NCBI RefSeq assembly: GCF_003386235.1
Contig: NZ_QRDZ01000058.1
Location: 1 to 35,884, forward strand
DNA length: 35,884 bases
Direction: 5' to 3'
From: Cohnella phaseoli
Lineage (GTDB): Bacteria; Bacillota; Bacilli; Paenibacillales; Paenibacillaceae
Shown: positions 22,987 through 30,424 of the stretch, piece by piece
How positions within the stretch are numbered: position 1 is the stretch's first letter
Layout of the letters: every line of letters begins with the position of its first letter
Made by a program: the position numbers and the translations under genes
Notes under the pieces: model-generated
What the model was told of the DNA's origin: nothing
Database searches by the model: none
The model's input: only the letters and a program-made list of their open reading frames with translations

Positions 22987-24090
22987 ATGATTAAAGAAAA
23001 GGACGGCAAAGAAAAAGAGCGCCAACCGCAGGAACGGACGATGAACCAACTGCTTCGGATGGTCGCCCCCGGCACTGCTTTTCGCGATGGCTTGGAGAAC
23101 GTGCTGCGGGCCAAGACCGGCGCGCTGATCGTCGTCGGCTACAGTCCGGAAGTAATGGAGGTCGTGGACGGCGGCTTCTCGATCAATTGCGACTTTAGCC
23201 CCAACTACCTGTACGAGCTTGCCAAGATGGACGGCGCGATCATTCTGAACGAAGACGTAAAGCGTATCCTCTATGCCAATACGCAATTGATTCCCGATTC
23301 GTCCATTTCTTCTTCGGAGACCGGCATCCGTCACCGGACGGCGGAGCGGGTGGCCAAGCAGACGGGCAAGCTGGTCGTGTCCATCTCGCAGCGGCGCAAC
23401 GTCATCACGCTGTACCAGGGGCAGCTGCGTTACGCGCTTAAAGAGATGGGCGTTATTCTGACGAAGGCGAACCAAGCGATTCAGACGCTGGAGAGATATC
23501 GGGTCGTATTTACGCAGTCGCTAACGAATTTGTCCGCGTTAGAGTTCGAAGAGATGGTCACGATGCACGAGGTGGCCCATGTCATTCAACGGGCGGAGAT
23601 GGTGCTGCGAATCAACAACGAGATTAACCGATACGTGCTGGAGCTGGGGAACGAAGGGCGCTTGATCAGCATGCAGAAGGAAGAGCTCATCGGCTCCGCA
23701 GAGGAAGAGGCCCGGCTGCTGCTGCGCGATTACGCCAAGGACAACGGGGAAGCCAAGATCAAGGAAATTCAGGAAGCGATTCGCAAGCTGTCTTCCGAAG
23801 AGCTGCTGGACCCGGCCGCGCTGATTCGAATCCTGGGCTATCCGTCGATCAATTCCGTCGCGGACGAAGGCTTGCATCCGCGAGGCTATCGGATTTTGAG
23901 CAAGATTTCGAGATTGCCCTCCGTCATTATTCACAACCTGGTTGAGCGGTTCGGAGCTTTGCCGCGCATTGTGACGGCTTCCATCGAGGAGTTGGATGAG
24001 GTTGACGGGATCGGGGAAGTTCGAGCGCGGGCGATCAAGGAAGGTTTAAAAAGAATTCAGGATCAGGTGTTTATTGACAGACAGATATAA
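22987..24090 (+). CDS. disA: DNA integrity scanning diadenylate cyclase DisA
   Basis: Makes cyclic di-AMP from two ATP and pauses when it meets branched DNA. The 367-residue protein has the DAC domain with MDGAI (Asp82-Gly83-Ala84) and the catalytic RHR (115-117) in TGIRHRTAERVA, a helical linker, and a C-terminal helix-hairpin-helix DNA-binding domain (about 305-360, VDGIGEVRARAIKEGL). A strongly charged 18-residue N-terminal tail precedes the domain; a shorter start at Met19 is possible, but AAGGGGGG favours ATG 22987. It is co-transcribed with radA, its functional partner at recombination intermediates. Confidence 0.96.
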   Translation: MIKEKDGKEKERQPQERTMNQLLRMVAPGTAFRDGLENVLRAKTGALIVVGYSPEVMEVVDGGFSINCDFSPNYLYELAKMDGAIILNEDVKRILYANTQLIPDSSISSSETGIRHRTAERVAKQTGKLVVSISQRRNVITLYQGQLRYALKEMGVILTKANQAIQTLERYRVVFTQSLTNLSALEFEEMVTMHEVAHVIQRAEMVLRINNEINRYVLELGNEGRLISMQKEELIGSAEEEARLLLRDYAKDNGEAKIKEIQEAIRKLSSEELLDPAALIRILGYPSINSVADEGLHPRGYRILSKISRLPSVIIHNLVERFGALPRIVTASIEELDEVDGIGEVRARAIKEGLKRIQDQVFIDRQI

Positions 24091-24218
24091 GCGGACTACA
24101 ATGGGAAGGGTCTTAATGGTCTCGTTTTCCAGATCATCCCTTTTCTAGAATGGCGAACAATGTCGCTTAATGCTTAACGAACAAGCCATTAGGGTATAGT
24201 AAAGTCGAGGTGGCATAC

Positions 24219-24968
24219 ATGATTACGAAATCAATACCGAATTTATTTACCATAGGTAATCTGGGTTTGGGCGTAATCGCCATCATCCTTGCATTCAATA
24301 ACGATACGAACAGTTCGAATACGGCCGCGCTGCTGGTGATTATCGCCATGCTGCTGGACGGATTGGACGGTCGCGTAGCGCGCGCGCTTAATGCTCAGAG
24401 CGAATTCGGCAAGGAGCTGGATTCGTTGTCGGACGTCATCTCCTTCGGGGTTGCTCCGGCATTCATAATGTATCAGGCGGCCTTCCAGGGACTTCCTCCG
24501 GCGCTGGCCTGGGCCGTGACGGCGATTTTCCCGATTTGCGGTGCATTAAGACTTGCTAGATTCAACGTCAAAGACGGCATTCCGGGCTATTTCATCGGAC
24601 TTCCGATTCCGGCTGCGGGAGGCGTGCTGGCAACGCTGGCGCTGTTCCATACCGAGCTGCACTATTCCTTGCTGCTTCTAAGCACGCTCGCTCTCTCGTT
24701 TCTGATGGTCAGCAACATGAAGTATCCGAACTTCAAAAAGCTGGGCCTCCCGAGAAAAGCGATCTGGGCGATTCCCGTCGTTGTGCTGGGCGCCGCGGTG
24801 CTCGCTTATATGTTCCAAGAGGCGATTCCGAAGGTCATTCTGGCCTTGCTGCTTCTGTACGCATTGTGGGGACTAAAAAAAAACGTTGAAAGCCTGTTCC
24901 CTTCCCGAAGAAGAGCCGCTCGAGACGAAGCGGACGAAGAGAAAAAAAGCTCCAAACACAGCGCATAA
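24219..24968 (+). CDS. pssA: CDP-diacylglycerol-serine O-phosphatidyltransferase
   Basis: An integral membrane enzyme making phosphatidylserine from CDP-diacylglycerol and serine, the first step to phosphatidylethanolamine. The 249-residue protein has the full CDP-alcohol phosphatidyltransferase motif D-G-x2-A-R-x8-G-x3-D-x3-D, beginning DGRVARALNAQSEFGKELD, and about seven hydrophobic segments. It ends in a charged Arg/Glu/Lys-rich tail. I prefer ATG 24219 (MITKSIPNLFTIGN) with GAGGTG 6 nt upstream over the GTG at 24210, which overlaps that site. It stands between disA and yacL, which are closer together in Bacillus subtilis. Confidence 0.93.
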   Translation: MITKSIPNLFTIGNLGLGVIAIILAFNNDTNSSNTAALLVIIAMLLDGLDGRVARALNAQSEFGKELDSLSDVISFGVAPAFIMYQAAFQGLPPALAWAVTAIFPICGALRLARFNVKDGIPGYFIGLPIPAAGGVLATLALFHTELHYSLLLLSTLALSFLMVSNMKYPNFKKLGLPRKAIWAIPVVVLGAAVLAYMFQEAIPKVILALLLLYALWGLKKNVESLFPSRRRAARDEADEEKKSSKHSA

Positions 24969-24982
24969 ATAAACAATAGACG

Positions 24983-25027
24983 AAGACGCCGACTCTTTCC
25001 TTTAACGGGAAGGGTCGGCGTCTTTTT
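24983..25027 (+). terminator. Terminator of pssA
   Basis: AAGACGCCGAC pairs with GTCGGCGTCTT, with an inner TTTCC/GGGAA pairing, followed by T5, starting 15 nt after the pssA stop. Confidence 0.9.
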
Positions 25028-25059
25028 GAATACTGGATCGATCCGTCAGCGACTTCAAG

Positions 25060-25083
25060 AACGGGCAGCTCGCCCGTTTTTTT
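25060..25083 (+). terminator. Second tandem terminator after pssA
   Basis: Stem ACGGGC/GCCCGT with a short loop and seven T. It backs up the terminator at 24983-25027 and so fully separates pssA from the genes to the right. Confidence 0.85.
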
Positions 25084-25092
25084 CTTAGGCGA

Positions 25093-25216
25093 AAGAGGCT
25101 ATTCCATAACCAGGGCTGCTCGGGACGAACGGTAGACAAAGTGAGGTTCATACACTTCACATTGTTCATCGATTATCTTCTTGGAGCGGCTTGATTGGCT
25201 TACGGAACAGCCCCTT
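25093..25216. repeat. MITE-like element with 17-bp inverted ends
   Basis: AAGAGGCTATTCCATAA (25093-25109) pairs with TTACGGAACAGCCCCTT (25200-25216) with three G-U pairs, enclosing about 90 nt with no gene. The arms resemble those of the terminator at 21134-21185 (AGGGGCTGTCCCATAAG). No T tract follows on either strand, so it is not a normal terminator. Confidence 0.6.
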
Positions 25217-25234
25217 CAGTTGTCGGCATGGAAG

Positions 25235-25630
25235 TTAAGTGAGGTTAAACCAGCCGAGCGTTGAGCACTTGTCAGATTCCCTTGCGACGACATCTTCAAG
25301 GCTGATATCCAGAAGATTGCACATGGCCGACATGTAAAATAGATTTTTGCCCATTTCGTTGCGAATAATTTCACGACATTGCTCGCAGAGCTCGCCCTCC
25401 ATATGCGACTTCGATTGGAGATGGGCCTGATCGAGCGGCATCTCTTCGGAAAATCCCTGGTTTTTGGCATTAAGAGCGATACAACCGCATTCCGTAATCG
25501 ACTTGGAGACGGCACGGTTGACGGAAGCATTAGATTGACTGAACTTCGTGACCACGTCGAGCAGACTGCGATGGCGGAGCAACAATTCTGACACCTGACT
25601 TTGAAATTCCTGAAGCGTAGGCGCGCTCAT
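25235..25630 (-). CDS. Cys-rich hypothetical protein, MazG-like helical pattern
   Basis: A 131-residue, mostly helical protein that I cannot assign firmly. It has two cysteine pairs, CGC (48-50) and CEQC (82-85), which could bind a metal. The C-terminal run NEMGKNLFYMSAMCNLLDIS followed by LEDVV (91-115) resembles the MazG-type nucleotide pyrophosphatase helix, though its metal-binding acidic residues are not obviously all present. ATG 25630 has GAGGTGG upstream; the in-frame GTG 25639 overlaps that site. It has its own good promoter, is transcribed against its neighbours, and follows the pssA terminators. I infer a conserved Paenibacillaceae gene of unknown role. Confidence 0.75.
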   Translation of the reverse strand: MSAPTLQEFQSQVSELLLRHRSLLDVVTKFSQSNASVNRAVSKSITECGCIALNAKNQGFSEEMPLDQAHLQSKSHMEGELCEQCREIIRNEMGKNLFYMSAMCNLLDISLEDVVARESDKCSTLGWFNLT

Positions 25631-25671
25631 CCGTTCCACCTCGGTTACCTTTTATTTACTTTTTCCTCTTC

Positions 25672-25700
25672 ATTATAGAGCAAGGGGGGCAAGATTTCAA
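25672..25700 (-). promoter_or_regulatory. Sigma-A promoter of the Cys-rich hypothetical gene
   Basis: On the minus strand, TTGAAA (25700-25695) and TATAAT (25677-25672) are 17 bp apart, an ideal sigma-A promoter about 42 bp before the start codon. Confidence 0.88.
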
Positions 25701-25936
25701 AGAAAGTTGTTTTTTCTAAGGAAAGTTTAACATGCAGACGGGAGGGAAGGTTAGCGAGCGAAAAATTGGAACATACTAGAAGTAAGTGTTCAAAAGGCCC
25801 GGTTTTCAGCACCGAGGCAGGGCGTTCGTCTAACCGCGAACTGCTAGCCCATGCATCCGAGAGGGTGGAGGAAGGCCGGAGATGAGGCGCGATCGCAAAT
25901 TTTATTTTTGATGAGGACAAGAGAGGGAGTGATTCT
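25701..25936 (+). other. Leader-like intergenic region upstream of yacL
   Basis: No gene fits here. GC-rich stretches can fold locally, for example GTTCG/CGAAC around 25828-25845 inside GGGC/GCCC, then a purine-rich GAGAGGGTGGAGGAAGG. I do not recognise a riboswitch, T-box or terminator. A promoter for yacL must be near, but no clear -35/-10 pair is visible. Confidence 0.35.
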
Positions 25937-27028
25937 ATGCTTATGAAAAGAGTAATTCAGACGTTCGGGCTGCTGATCGGAGCGCTGCTTGGCCAGCAAA
26001 TGTCGGCTCCGCAGCTTGCCGGCGAGTCGCCCTGGATGGGTACGCTGCTGGGAGCGACTACGGGGGCGAGCGGTACGTTGAGCCTGGTTATCGGAGCGGG
26101 GGCCGGATTCCTGCTGGCTACTTCCGTGGCGGGGCCGCTATCGCGTTCGCTGCATCACACGATTGACAGGTTGTCGGACTATCCGCTGTCAGAGCTGCTG
26201 ACCGGTATGGTCGGGCTGCTGATTGGCCTTGCGCTTTCTTCTTTCCTGTATCCGTACGTGACTGATATTCCTTATGTAGGACAGGTGCTGGCGGCGGGAG
26301 TTGCGCTTGCGCTCGGTTACGGCGGGTTGAGCGTCGGTCTGCGAAAAAGGGACGAGCTCGGCACGCTGCTGCAAGGACGCAGAAGGGGAGAACCCTCCGA
26401 GAAGACGGGACCGCGTTACGAAGAGCATAAAATTTTGGATACAAGCGTCATTATCGACGGCCGGATTGCGGATATTTGCAAAACCGGATTTATTGAAGGC
26501 ACGCTTGTCATTCCGGAGTTCGTGCTGGAGGAGCTGCAGCACATTGCCGATTCTTCGGATCTGCTCAAGCGCAACAGAGGACGCAGGGGATTGGACATTC
26601 TGAATAAGATTCAGAAGGAACTGGACGTCAAAGTACTTATCTACGAGGATGCGAACGAAGAGCCGGGCGAGGTGGACAGCAAGCTGGTGAAGCTGGCCAA
26701 GGCGATGAAGGGCAAGGTCGTAACGAACGATTTCAATTTGAACAAAGTATGCGAGCTGCAGGGCGTCTCCGTCCTGAACATTAACGATCTCGCCAATGCG
26801 GTCAAACCGGTCGTGTTGCCTGGAGAAGAAATTATCGTGCAGGTCATCAAGGACGGCAAGGAGCACGGGCAAGGCGTCGCGTATCTGGACGACGGCACGA
26901 TGATCGTTGTGGAGGGCGGGAGAGATTACATCGGAACGACGATGGAGGTGCTCGTGACGAGCGTGCTTCAGACTTCGGCGGGCCGAATGATTTTCGCCAA
27001 GCCGAAGCTATTGGAAAAAGCGCTCTGA
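25937..27028 (+). CDS. yacL: Membrane PIN/TRAM-domain nuclease-like protein
   Basis: A 363-residue membrane-anchored protein of the YacL type. Residues 1-135 hold about four hydrophobic, Gly-rich helices. A basic linker leads to a PIN domain beginning KILDTSVIIDGRIADI (near 165), with further acidic positions in VLEEL and VVTNDFNL, the usual set for a metal-dependent RNase. A TRAM RNA-binding domain (about 300-360, VLPGEEIIVQVIKDG) ends the protein. The substrate is not established for this family. The ATG follows GAGGGAG. In Bacillus subtilis yacL sits between disA and ispD, as here apart from the inserted pssA and the - strand gene. Confidence 0.93.
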   Translation: MLMKRVIQTFGLLIGALLGQQMSAPQLAGESPWMGTLLGATTGASGTLSLVIGAGAGFLLATSVAGPLSRSLHHTIDRLSDYPLSELLTGMVGLLIGLALSSFLYPYVTDIPYVGQVLAAGVALALGYGGLSVGLRKRDELGTLLQGRRRGEPSEKTGPRYEEHKILDTSVIIDGRIADICKTGFIEGTLVIPEFVLEELQHIADSSDLLKRNRGRRGLDILNKIQKELDVKVLIYEDANEEPGEVDSKLVKLAKAMKGKVVTNDFNLNKVCELQGVSVLNINDLANAVKPVVLPGEEIIVQVIKDGKEHGQGVAYLDDGTMIVVEGGRDYIGTTMEVLVTSVLQTSAGRMIFAKPKLLEKAL

Positions 27029-27284
27029 AGCGGTATGATAATAGAATTACGGGCGGGACGCGCTCAAGGGCGTGTCTGGATACTCCGAGGGCAGCAGATT
27101 TTGCCGAATTTCCGTTCCATGCAAGGACTTTTGTGAAGGCGTACCGGAGGTACGTCAAGCAAAAGTGACGAAGCAGGGGGCGAAAAGGCGGTGAAAGATG
27201 CCCCCGAGCGGGTTTTCAGTCACGTCCTACAGTGTCCCGTCTTTCGTTTGTTATTCTAGCATCGTGCGTTGGGGGATCTTGAAA
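27029..27284. other. Intergenic region with nested hairpins, probable interspersed repeat
   Basis: ACTTTTG/CAAAAGT (27127-27133 with 27160-27166) encloses CGTACC/GGTACG with a GGA loop, a two-part stem-loop. A second stem GGGGGC/GCCCCC spans 27176-27205. There is no T tract. A frame in phase with ispD is open from 27198 but the extra residues are not IspD-like. No firm ispD promoter is seen. Confidence 0.5.
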
Positions 27285-27980
27285 ATGTCTTGGGAGTGGG
27301 GGGCTGTGGTTGTCGCGGCAGGCCGGGGAACCCGCATGGGAGCTGCGGACAACAAGGTATACCTGGAACTGGGCGGCAAGACGGTGCTCGATTACGCGCT
27401 TGACGCTTTCGAGCGCTGCGCCGTCGTCTCCTCCATCGTGCTGGTCGTCGGAGAAGGCGAGACGGAGCGGGCGGCGACGATTGTGGCGGCGGGAAGCTAC
27501 GGCAAAGTTGCCGACGTGATCGTCGGCGGCGCGGAACGCCAAGACAGCGTGTATGCCGGGCTGGGAGCCTTGCGTACGCAGGGCGTGCTCGTACACGATG
27601 CGGCGCGGCCTCTTGTCTCCCCGGAGCAGATCGCGGCCTGCTGCGCCGCTGCCGAGGACCATGGCGCGTCTGCGCTGGCGGTGCCCGTGAAGGATACGAT
27701 CAAAGTATCGGACGGGCAGGGCTTTATCGTGGCGACGCCGGAGCGCAGCACGCTGTGGAGCGTGCAAACGCCGCAGGCGTTCGGGCGGCTGGAGCTGATG
27801 CAGGCGCACCGGCAGGCGAAGGAGGACGGAGCGGCGGCGACAGACGATGCGATGCTGATAGAGCGTCTGGGGCGCAAGGTGGCTATCGTCCGGGGCGATT
27901 ACGCGAATTTGAAAATTACGACGCCGGAGGATCTGCCGATCGCGGAGCTTCTGCTGGATAAATGGAGACGGCAGAGTTAG
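27285..27980 (+). CDS. ispD: 2-C-methyl-D-erythritol 4-phosphate cytidylyltransferase
   Basis: Third step of the MEP isoprenoid pathway: MEP plus CTP gives CDP-methylerythritol. The 231-residue protein has the CTP loop AAGRGTRMG (11-19), VHDAARPLV (about 103-111), VKDTIK, and QTPQAF near 165, all typical of IspD. ATG 27285 was chosen because family similarity starts at WGAVVVAAG and GGGGGAT lies about 9 nt upstream. ispF follows after 16 nt. Confidence 0.95.
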   Translation: MSWEWGAVVVAAGRGTRMGAADNKVYLELGGKTVLDYALDAFERCAVVSSIVLVVGEGETERAATIVAAGSYGKVADVIVGGAERQDSVYAGLGALRTQGVLVHDAARPLVSPEQIAACCAAAEDHGASALAVPVKDTIKVSDGQGFIVATPERSTLWSVQTPQAFGRLELMQAHRQAKEDGAAATDDAMLIERLGRKVAIVRGDYANLKITTPEDLPIAELLLDKWRRQS

Positions 27981-27996
27981 GGGAGGAGCTTTCAAT

Positions 27997-28473
27997 ATGA
28001 TTAGAGTGGGACAAGGGTTTGACGTTCATCAATTGGTGGAAGGCCGGCCGTGCATTATCGGCGGCGTGACGATACCGTATGAAAAAGGCCTTCTCGGCCA
28101 TTCCGACGCGGACGTTCTGCTGCATACGATCAGCGACGCGGTTCTCGGGGCTTTGGGTCTGGGGGATATCGGCAAGCATTTTCCCGATACCGATCCGGCG
28201 TATAAGGACGCCGACAGCGTAAAGCTGCTTGAGCGTGTCTGGGAGCTGGCGAAGGAGCAGGGCTACAAGCTGGGCAATGCCGATGCGACGATTATTGCGC
28301 AAGCGCCGAAGATGGCTCCGTATATTCCGGCAATGGTCACGGTCATTGCCCGCGCGCTTGAATGCGAGGAGACTCAGATCAACGTGAAGGCGACGACGAC
28401 CGAGCGGCTCGGTTTTCCGGGGCGCGGCGAAGGAATCGCTTCGCAGGCGGTCGTTCTTCTGGTGAAGGAGTAG
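27997..28473 (+). CDS. ispF: 2-C-methyl-D-erythritol 2,4-cyclodiphosphate synthase
   Basis: Cyclises CDP-methylerythritol 2-phosphate in the MEP pathway, releasing CMP. The 158-residue protein has the metal ligands Asp9, His11 (GFDVH) and His43 (DADVLLH), then the GDIGKHFPDTDP loop and the conserved KATTTERLGFPGRGEG end. GGGGAGG precedes the ATG. It is co-transcribed with ispD, the common Firmicute arrangement. Confidence 0.97.
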   Translation: MIRVGQGFDVHQLVEGRPCIIGGVTIPYEKGLLGHSDADVLLHTISDAVLGALGLGDIGKHFPDTDPAYKDADSVKLLERVWELAKEQGYKLGNADATIIAQAPKMAPYIPAMVTVIARALECEETQINVKATTTERLGFPGRGEGIASQAVVLLVKE

Positions 28474-28531
28474 GCTGCAAGGGCCTGCGCGCAACATAAT
28501 AGATACACGATTGTTCGAGGAGGAATGGATT

Positions 28532-29992
28532 ATGTCTACTAAAGTCCGCGTCCGTTATGCGCCTAGCCCGACGGGGCATCTGCATATCGGCAATGCGAGA
28601 ACCGCTATTTTCAACTACTTGTTTGCCCGTCATCACGGGGGAGAATTTATTATCCGCATTGAGGATACGGACGTTAAGCGCAATGTTGCCGGAGGCGAGG
28701 AGAGCCAGCTCAAATATTTGAAATGGCTGGGCGTCGACTGGGACGAGAGCATCGATCGCCCCGGTGAATACGGGCCATACCGCCAAACGGAACGTCTCGA
28801 TATTTACCGTGCCCATACGCAGCAGCTTTTGGATCGTCAGATTGCTTATCCGTGCTACTGTACGGAGGAAGAGCTGGAGCGGGAACGCGAGGAGCAATCC
28901 GCGCGCGGCGAAACGCCGAAATATTCGGGCAAATGCCGTCGCCTGAGTGCGGAGGAGAGAGAGAAGCTGGCTGCGGAAGGACGAGCGGCGAGCATTCGCT
29001 TCACTGTTCCCGCCGATCGCACTTATACGTTCAAGGACATCGTTAAAGGCGAGATCTCGTTCAAATCGGACGATTTCGGCGATTTTGTCATCGTTAAGAA
29101 GGACGGAATTCCGACGTATAACTACGCGGTAGCCGTCGACGATCATCTAATGGCGATATCGCACGTACTGCGCGGGGAAGACCATATTACGAACACTCCT
29201 CGTCAACTGATGGTTTACGAAGCGTTCGACTGGACGCCTCCGGAATTCGGACATATGACGCTGATCGTCAACGACCAGCGCAAGAAGCTGTCCAAGCGGG
29301 ACGAGTCCATCGTACAGTTCATTCAGCAATACGACGAGCTCGGCTATTTGCCGGAGGCCCTGTTCAACTTTATTACGCTGCTCGGCTGGTCCCCTGAAGG
29401 CGAGGAAGAGATTTTCGGCAGGGAGCAGTTGATTGAAATTTTCAACGCCAACCGTTTGTCGAAGAGTCCGGCGGTATTCGATACGGCCAAGCTGAGCTGG
29501 CTGAACCAGCATTACTTGAAGCAGGCGGAGCCGGAGCGGGTGCTGGGGCTGTGTCTGCCGCATCTTAAGGCGGCCGGCAGATTGCCGGAAGCGCCGAACG
29601 AGCAGGAGACGGAGTGGGCCTCGGCGTTGGTGACGCTGTTCCGCGATCATCTGCGGTTCGGAGCGGAGATTGTGGCGCTGTCGGATTTATTTTTCCAAGA
29701 GAAGCTGGTTTTTGACGACGAGGCGAGCGCGGTGCTTGCGGAAGAAACCGTGCCGACCGTGCTGCAGGCGTTCCGTCAGCAAATCGAGGAAGCGGGCGAA
29801 GCCGGCTTTACGATCGACAATATGAAGGCACTGATTAAAGCGGTGCAGACGGCTACCGGGGTCAAGGGAAAAGGGCTGTTCATGCCGATCCGCGTCGCGT
29901 TGACCGGACAGATGCATGGCCCGGACCTCAACGGCACAATCTGGCTGCTCGGCCGGGACAAGGTGCTGAAGCGTCTGGCGGAGCGGCTGTAG
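28532..29992 (+). CDS. gltX: Glutamyl-tRNA synthetase
   Basis: Charges tRNA-Glu with glutamate in the cytoplasm; in Firmicutes the same enzyme usually also misacylates tRNA-Gln for the GatCAB route. The 486-residue class I synthetase has the HIGH-type motif in PSPTGHLHIGNAR (11-23), a Cys-rich zinc segment CYCTEEEL near 108 with a second cysteine at SGKC, and the KMSKS-type KKLSKR (251-256). Start ATG 28532 with GAGGAGGA 7 nt upstream; a TTG at 28511 is in frame but unlikely. The cysteine T-box follows. Confidence 0.97.
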   Translation: MSTKVRVRYAPSPTGHLHIGNARTAIFNYLFARHHGGEFIIRIEDTDVKRNVAGGEESQLKYLKWLGVDWDESIDRPGEYGPYRQTERLDIYRAHTQQLLDRQIAYPCYCTEEELEREREEQSARGETPKYSGKCRRLSAEEREKLAAEGRAASIRFTVPADRTYTFKDIVKGEISFKSDDFGDFVIVKKDGIPTYNYAVAVDDHLMAISHVLRGEDHITNTPRQLMVYEAFDWTPPEFGHMTLIVNDQRKKLSKRDESIVQFIQQYDELGYLPEALFNFITLLGWSPEGEEEIFGREQLIEIFNANRLSKSPAVFDTAKLSWLNQHYLKQAEPERVLGLCLPHLKAAGRLPEAPNEQETEWASALVTLFRDHLRFGAEIVALSDLFFQEKLVFDDEASAVLAEETVPTVLQAFRQQIEEAGEAGFTIDNMKALIKAVQTATGVKGKGLFMPIRVALTGQMHGPDLNGTIWLLGRDKVLKRLAERL

Positions 29993-30022
29993 GGCTACCG
30001 CGCCCGGATCGGCGGCTGCGTC

Positions 30023-30051
30023 TTGTCACCGGTTCGGGGTTGGGATATACT
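30023..30051 (+). promoter_or_regulatory. Sigma-A promoter of the cysE-cysS operon
   Basis: TTGTCA (30023-30028) and TATACT (30046-30051) are 17 bp apart, starting a transcript at the T-box leader. Confidence 0.85.
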
Positions 30052-30063
30052 TGAGTCATATCG

Positions 30064-30364
30064 AAAATGTGCGACGAACAGGAAAGTAAGTTTTGCTGCA
30101 GAATGCCCAGAGAGGGCGGCCATGGCTGAGAGCCGCCTCATTCGCGCAGAACCGAAATGCGCCTGGGAGCTGCGCCGCCGAGCGGACAACCGACAGGGGA
30201 TGCGACGATAGTCGCGTTTGCCGCGGCTTCGTTAAGCGGTGCCGGGAGGATTCCCGTTACCGATCCGTTGAGGAGCAGGCTTGCCGCGATTGGCGCTTGC
30301 TTAAGCAGAGTGGGACCGCGTCACGACGTCTCTGCAGCGAAATTTCGCTGCAGGGGCTTTTTTT
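30064..30364 (+). promoter_or_regulatory. Cysteine T-box riboswitch leader
   Basis: An mRNA leader that reads uncharged tRNA-Cys and lets transcription continue into cysE-cysS. The conserved T-box sequence AGAGTGGGACCGCG is at 30307-30320 (canonical AGGGTGGNACCGCG). Stem I starts near GGAAAGTAAG, with the GGGCGGCCATGGCTGAGAGC region as its upper part. The likely specifier codon is TGC (Cys) at 30158-30160 after CCGAAA, placed by analogy to other T-boxes. The T-box is followed at once by a terminator (30328-30364). The downstream cysE and cysS agree with a cysteine specifier. Confidence 0.92.
30328..30364 (+). terminator. T-box attenuator terminator
   Basis: CTGCAGCG/CGCTGCAG (30332-30339 with 30346-30353) with extra G-U pairs outside, then seven T. 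It forms when charged tRNA-Cys leaves the T-box unpaired. Confidence 0.9.
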
Positions 30365-30424
30365 ATTATAGAGCGCGTTGAAAATCGTAGTGCCGTAGGA
30401 GTCAGAGAAAAGGGGGGATGGGCT

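Noticed and set aside
24091..24218. Promoter for pssA (TATAGT near 24195)
   Set aside because: No acceptable -35 hexamer at 16-18 bp, so I did not list it as a promoter.
27198..27284. Longer start for ispD
   Set aside because: The 29 added residues do not match IspD, and they overlap the end of the hairpin region.
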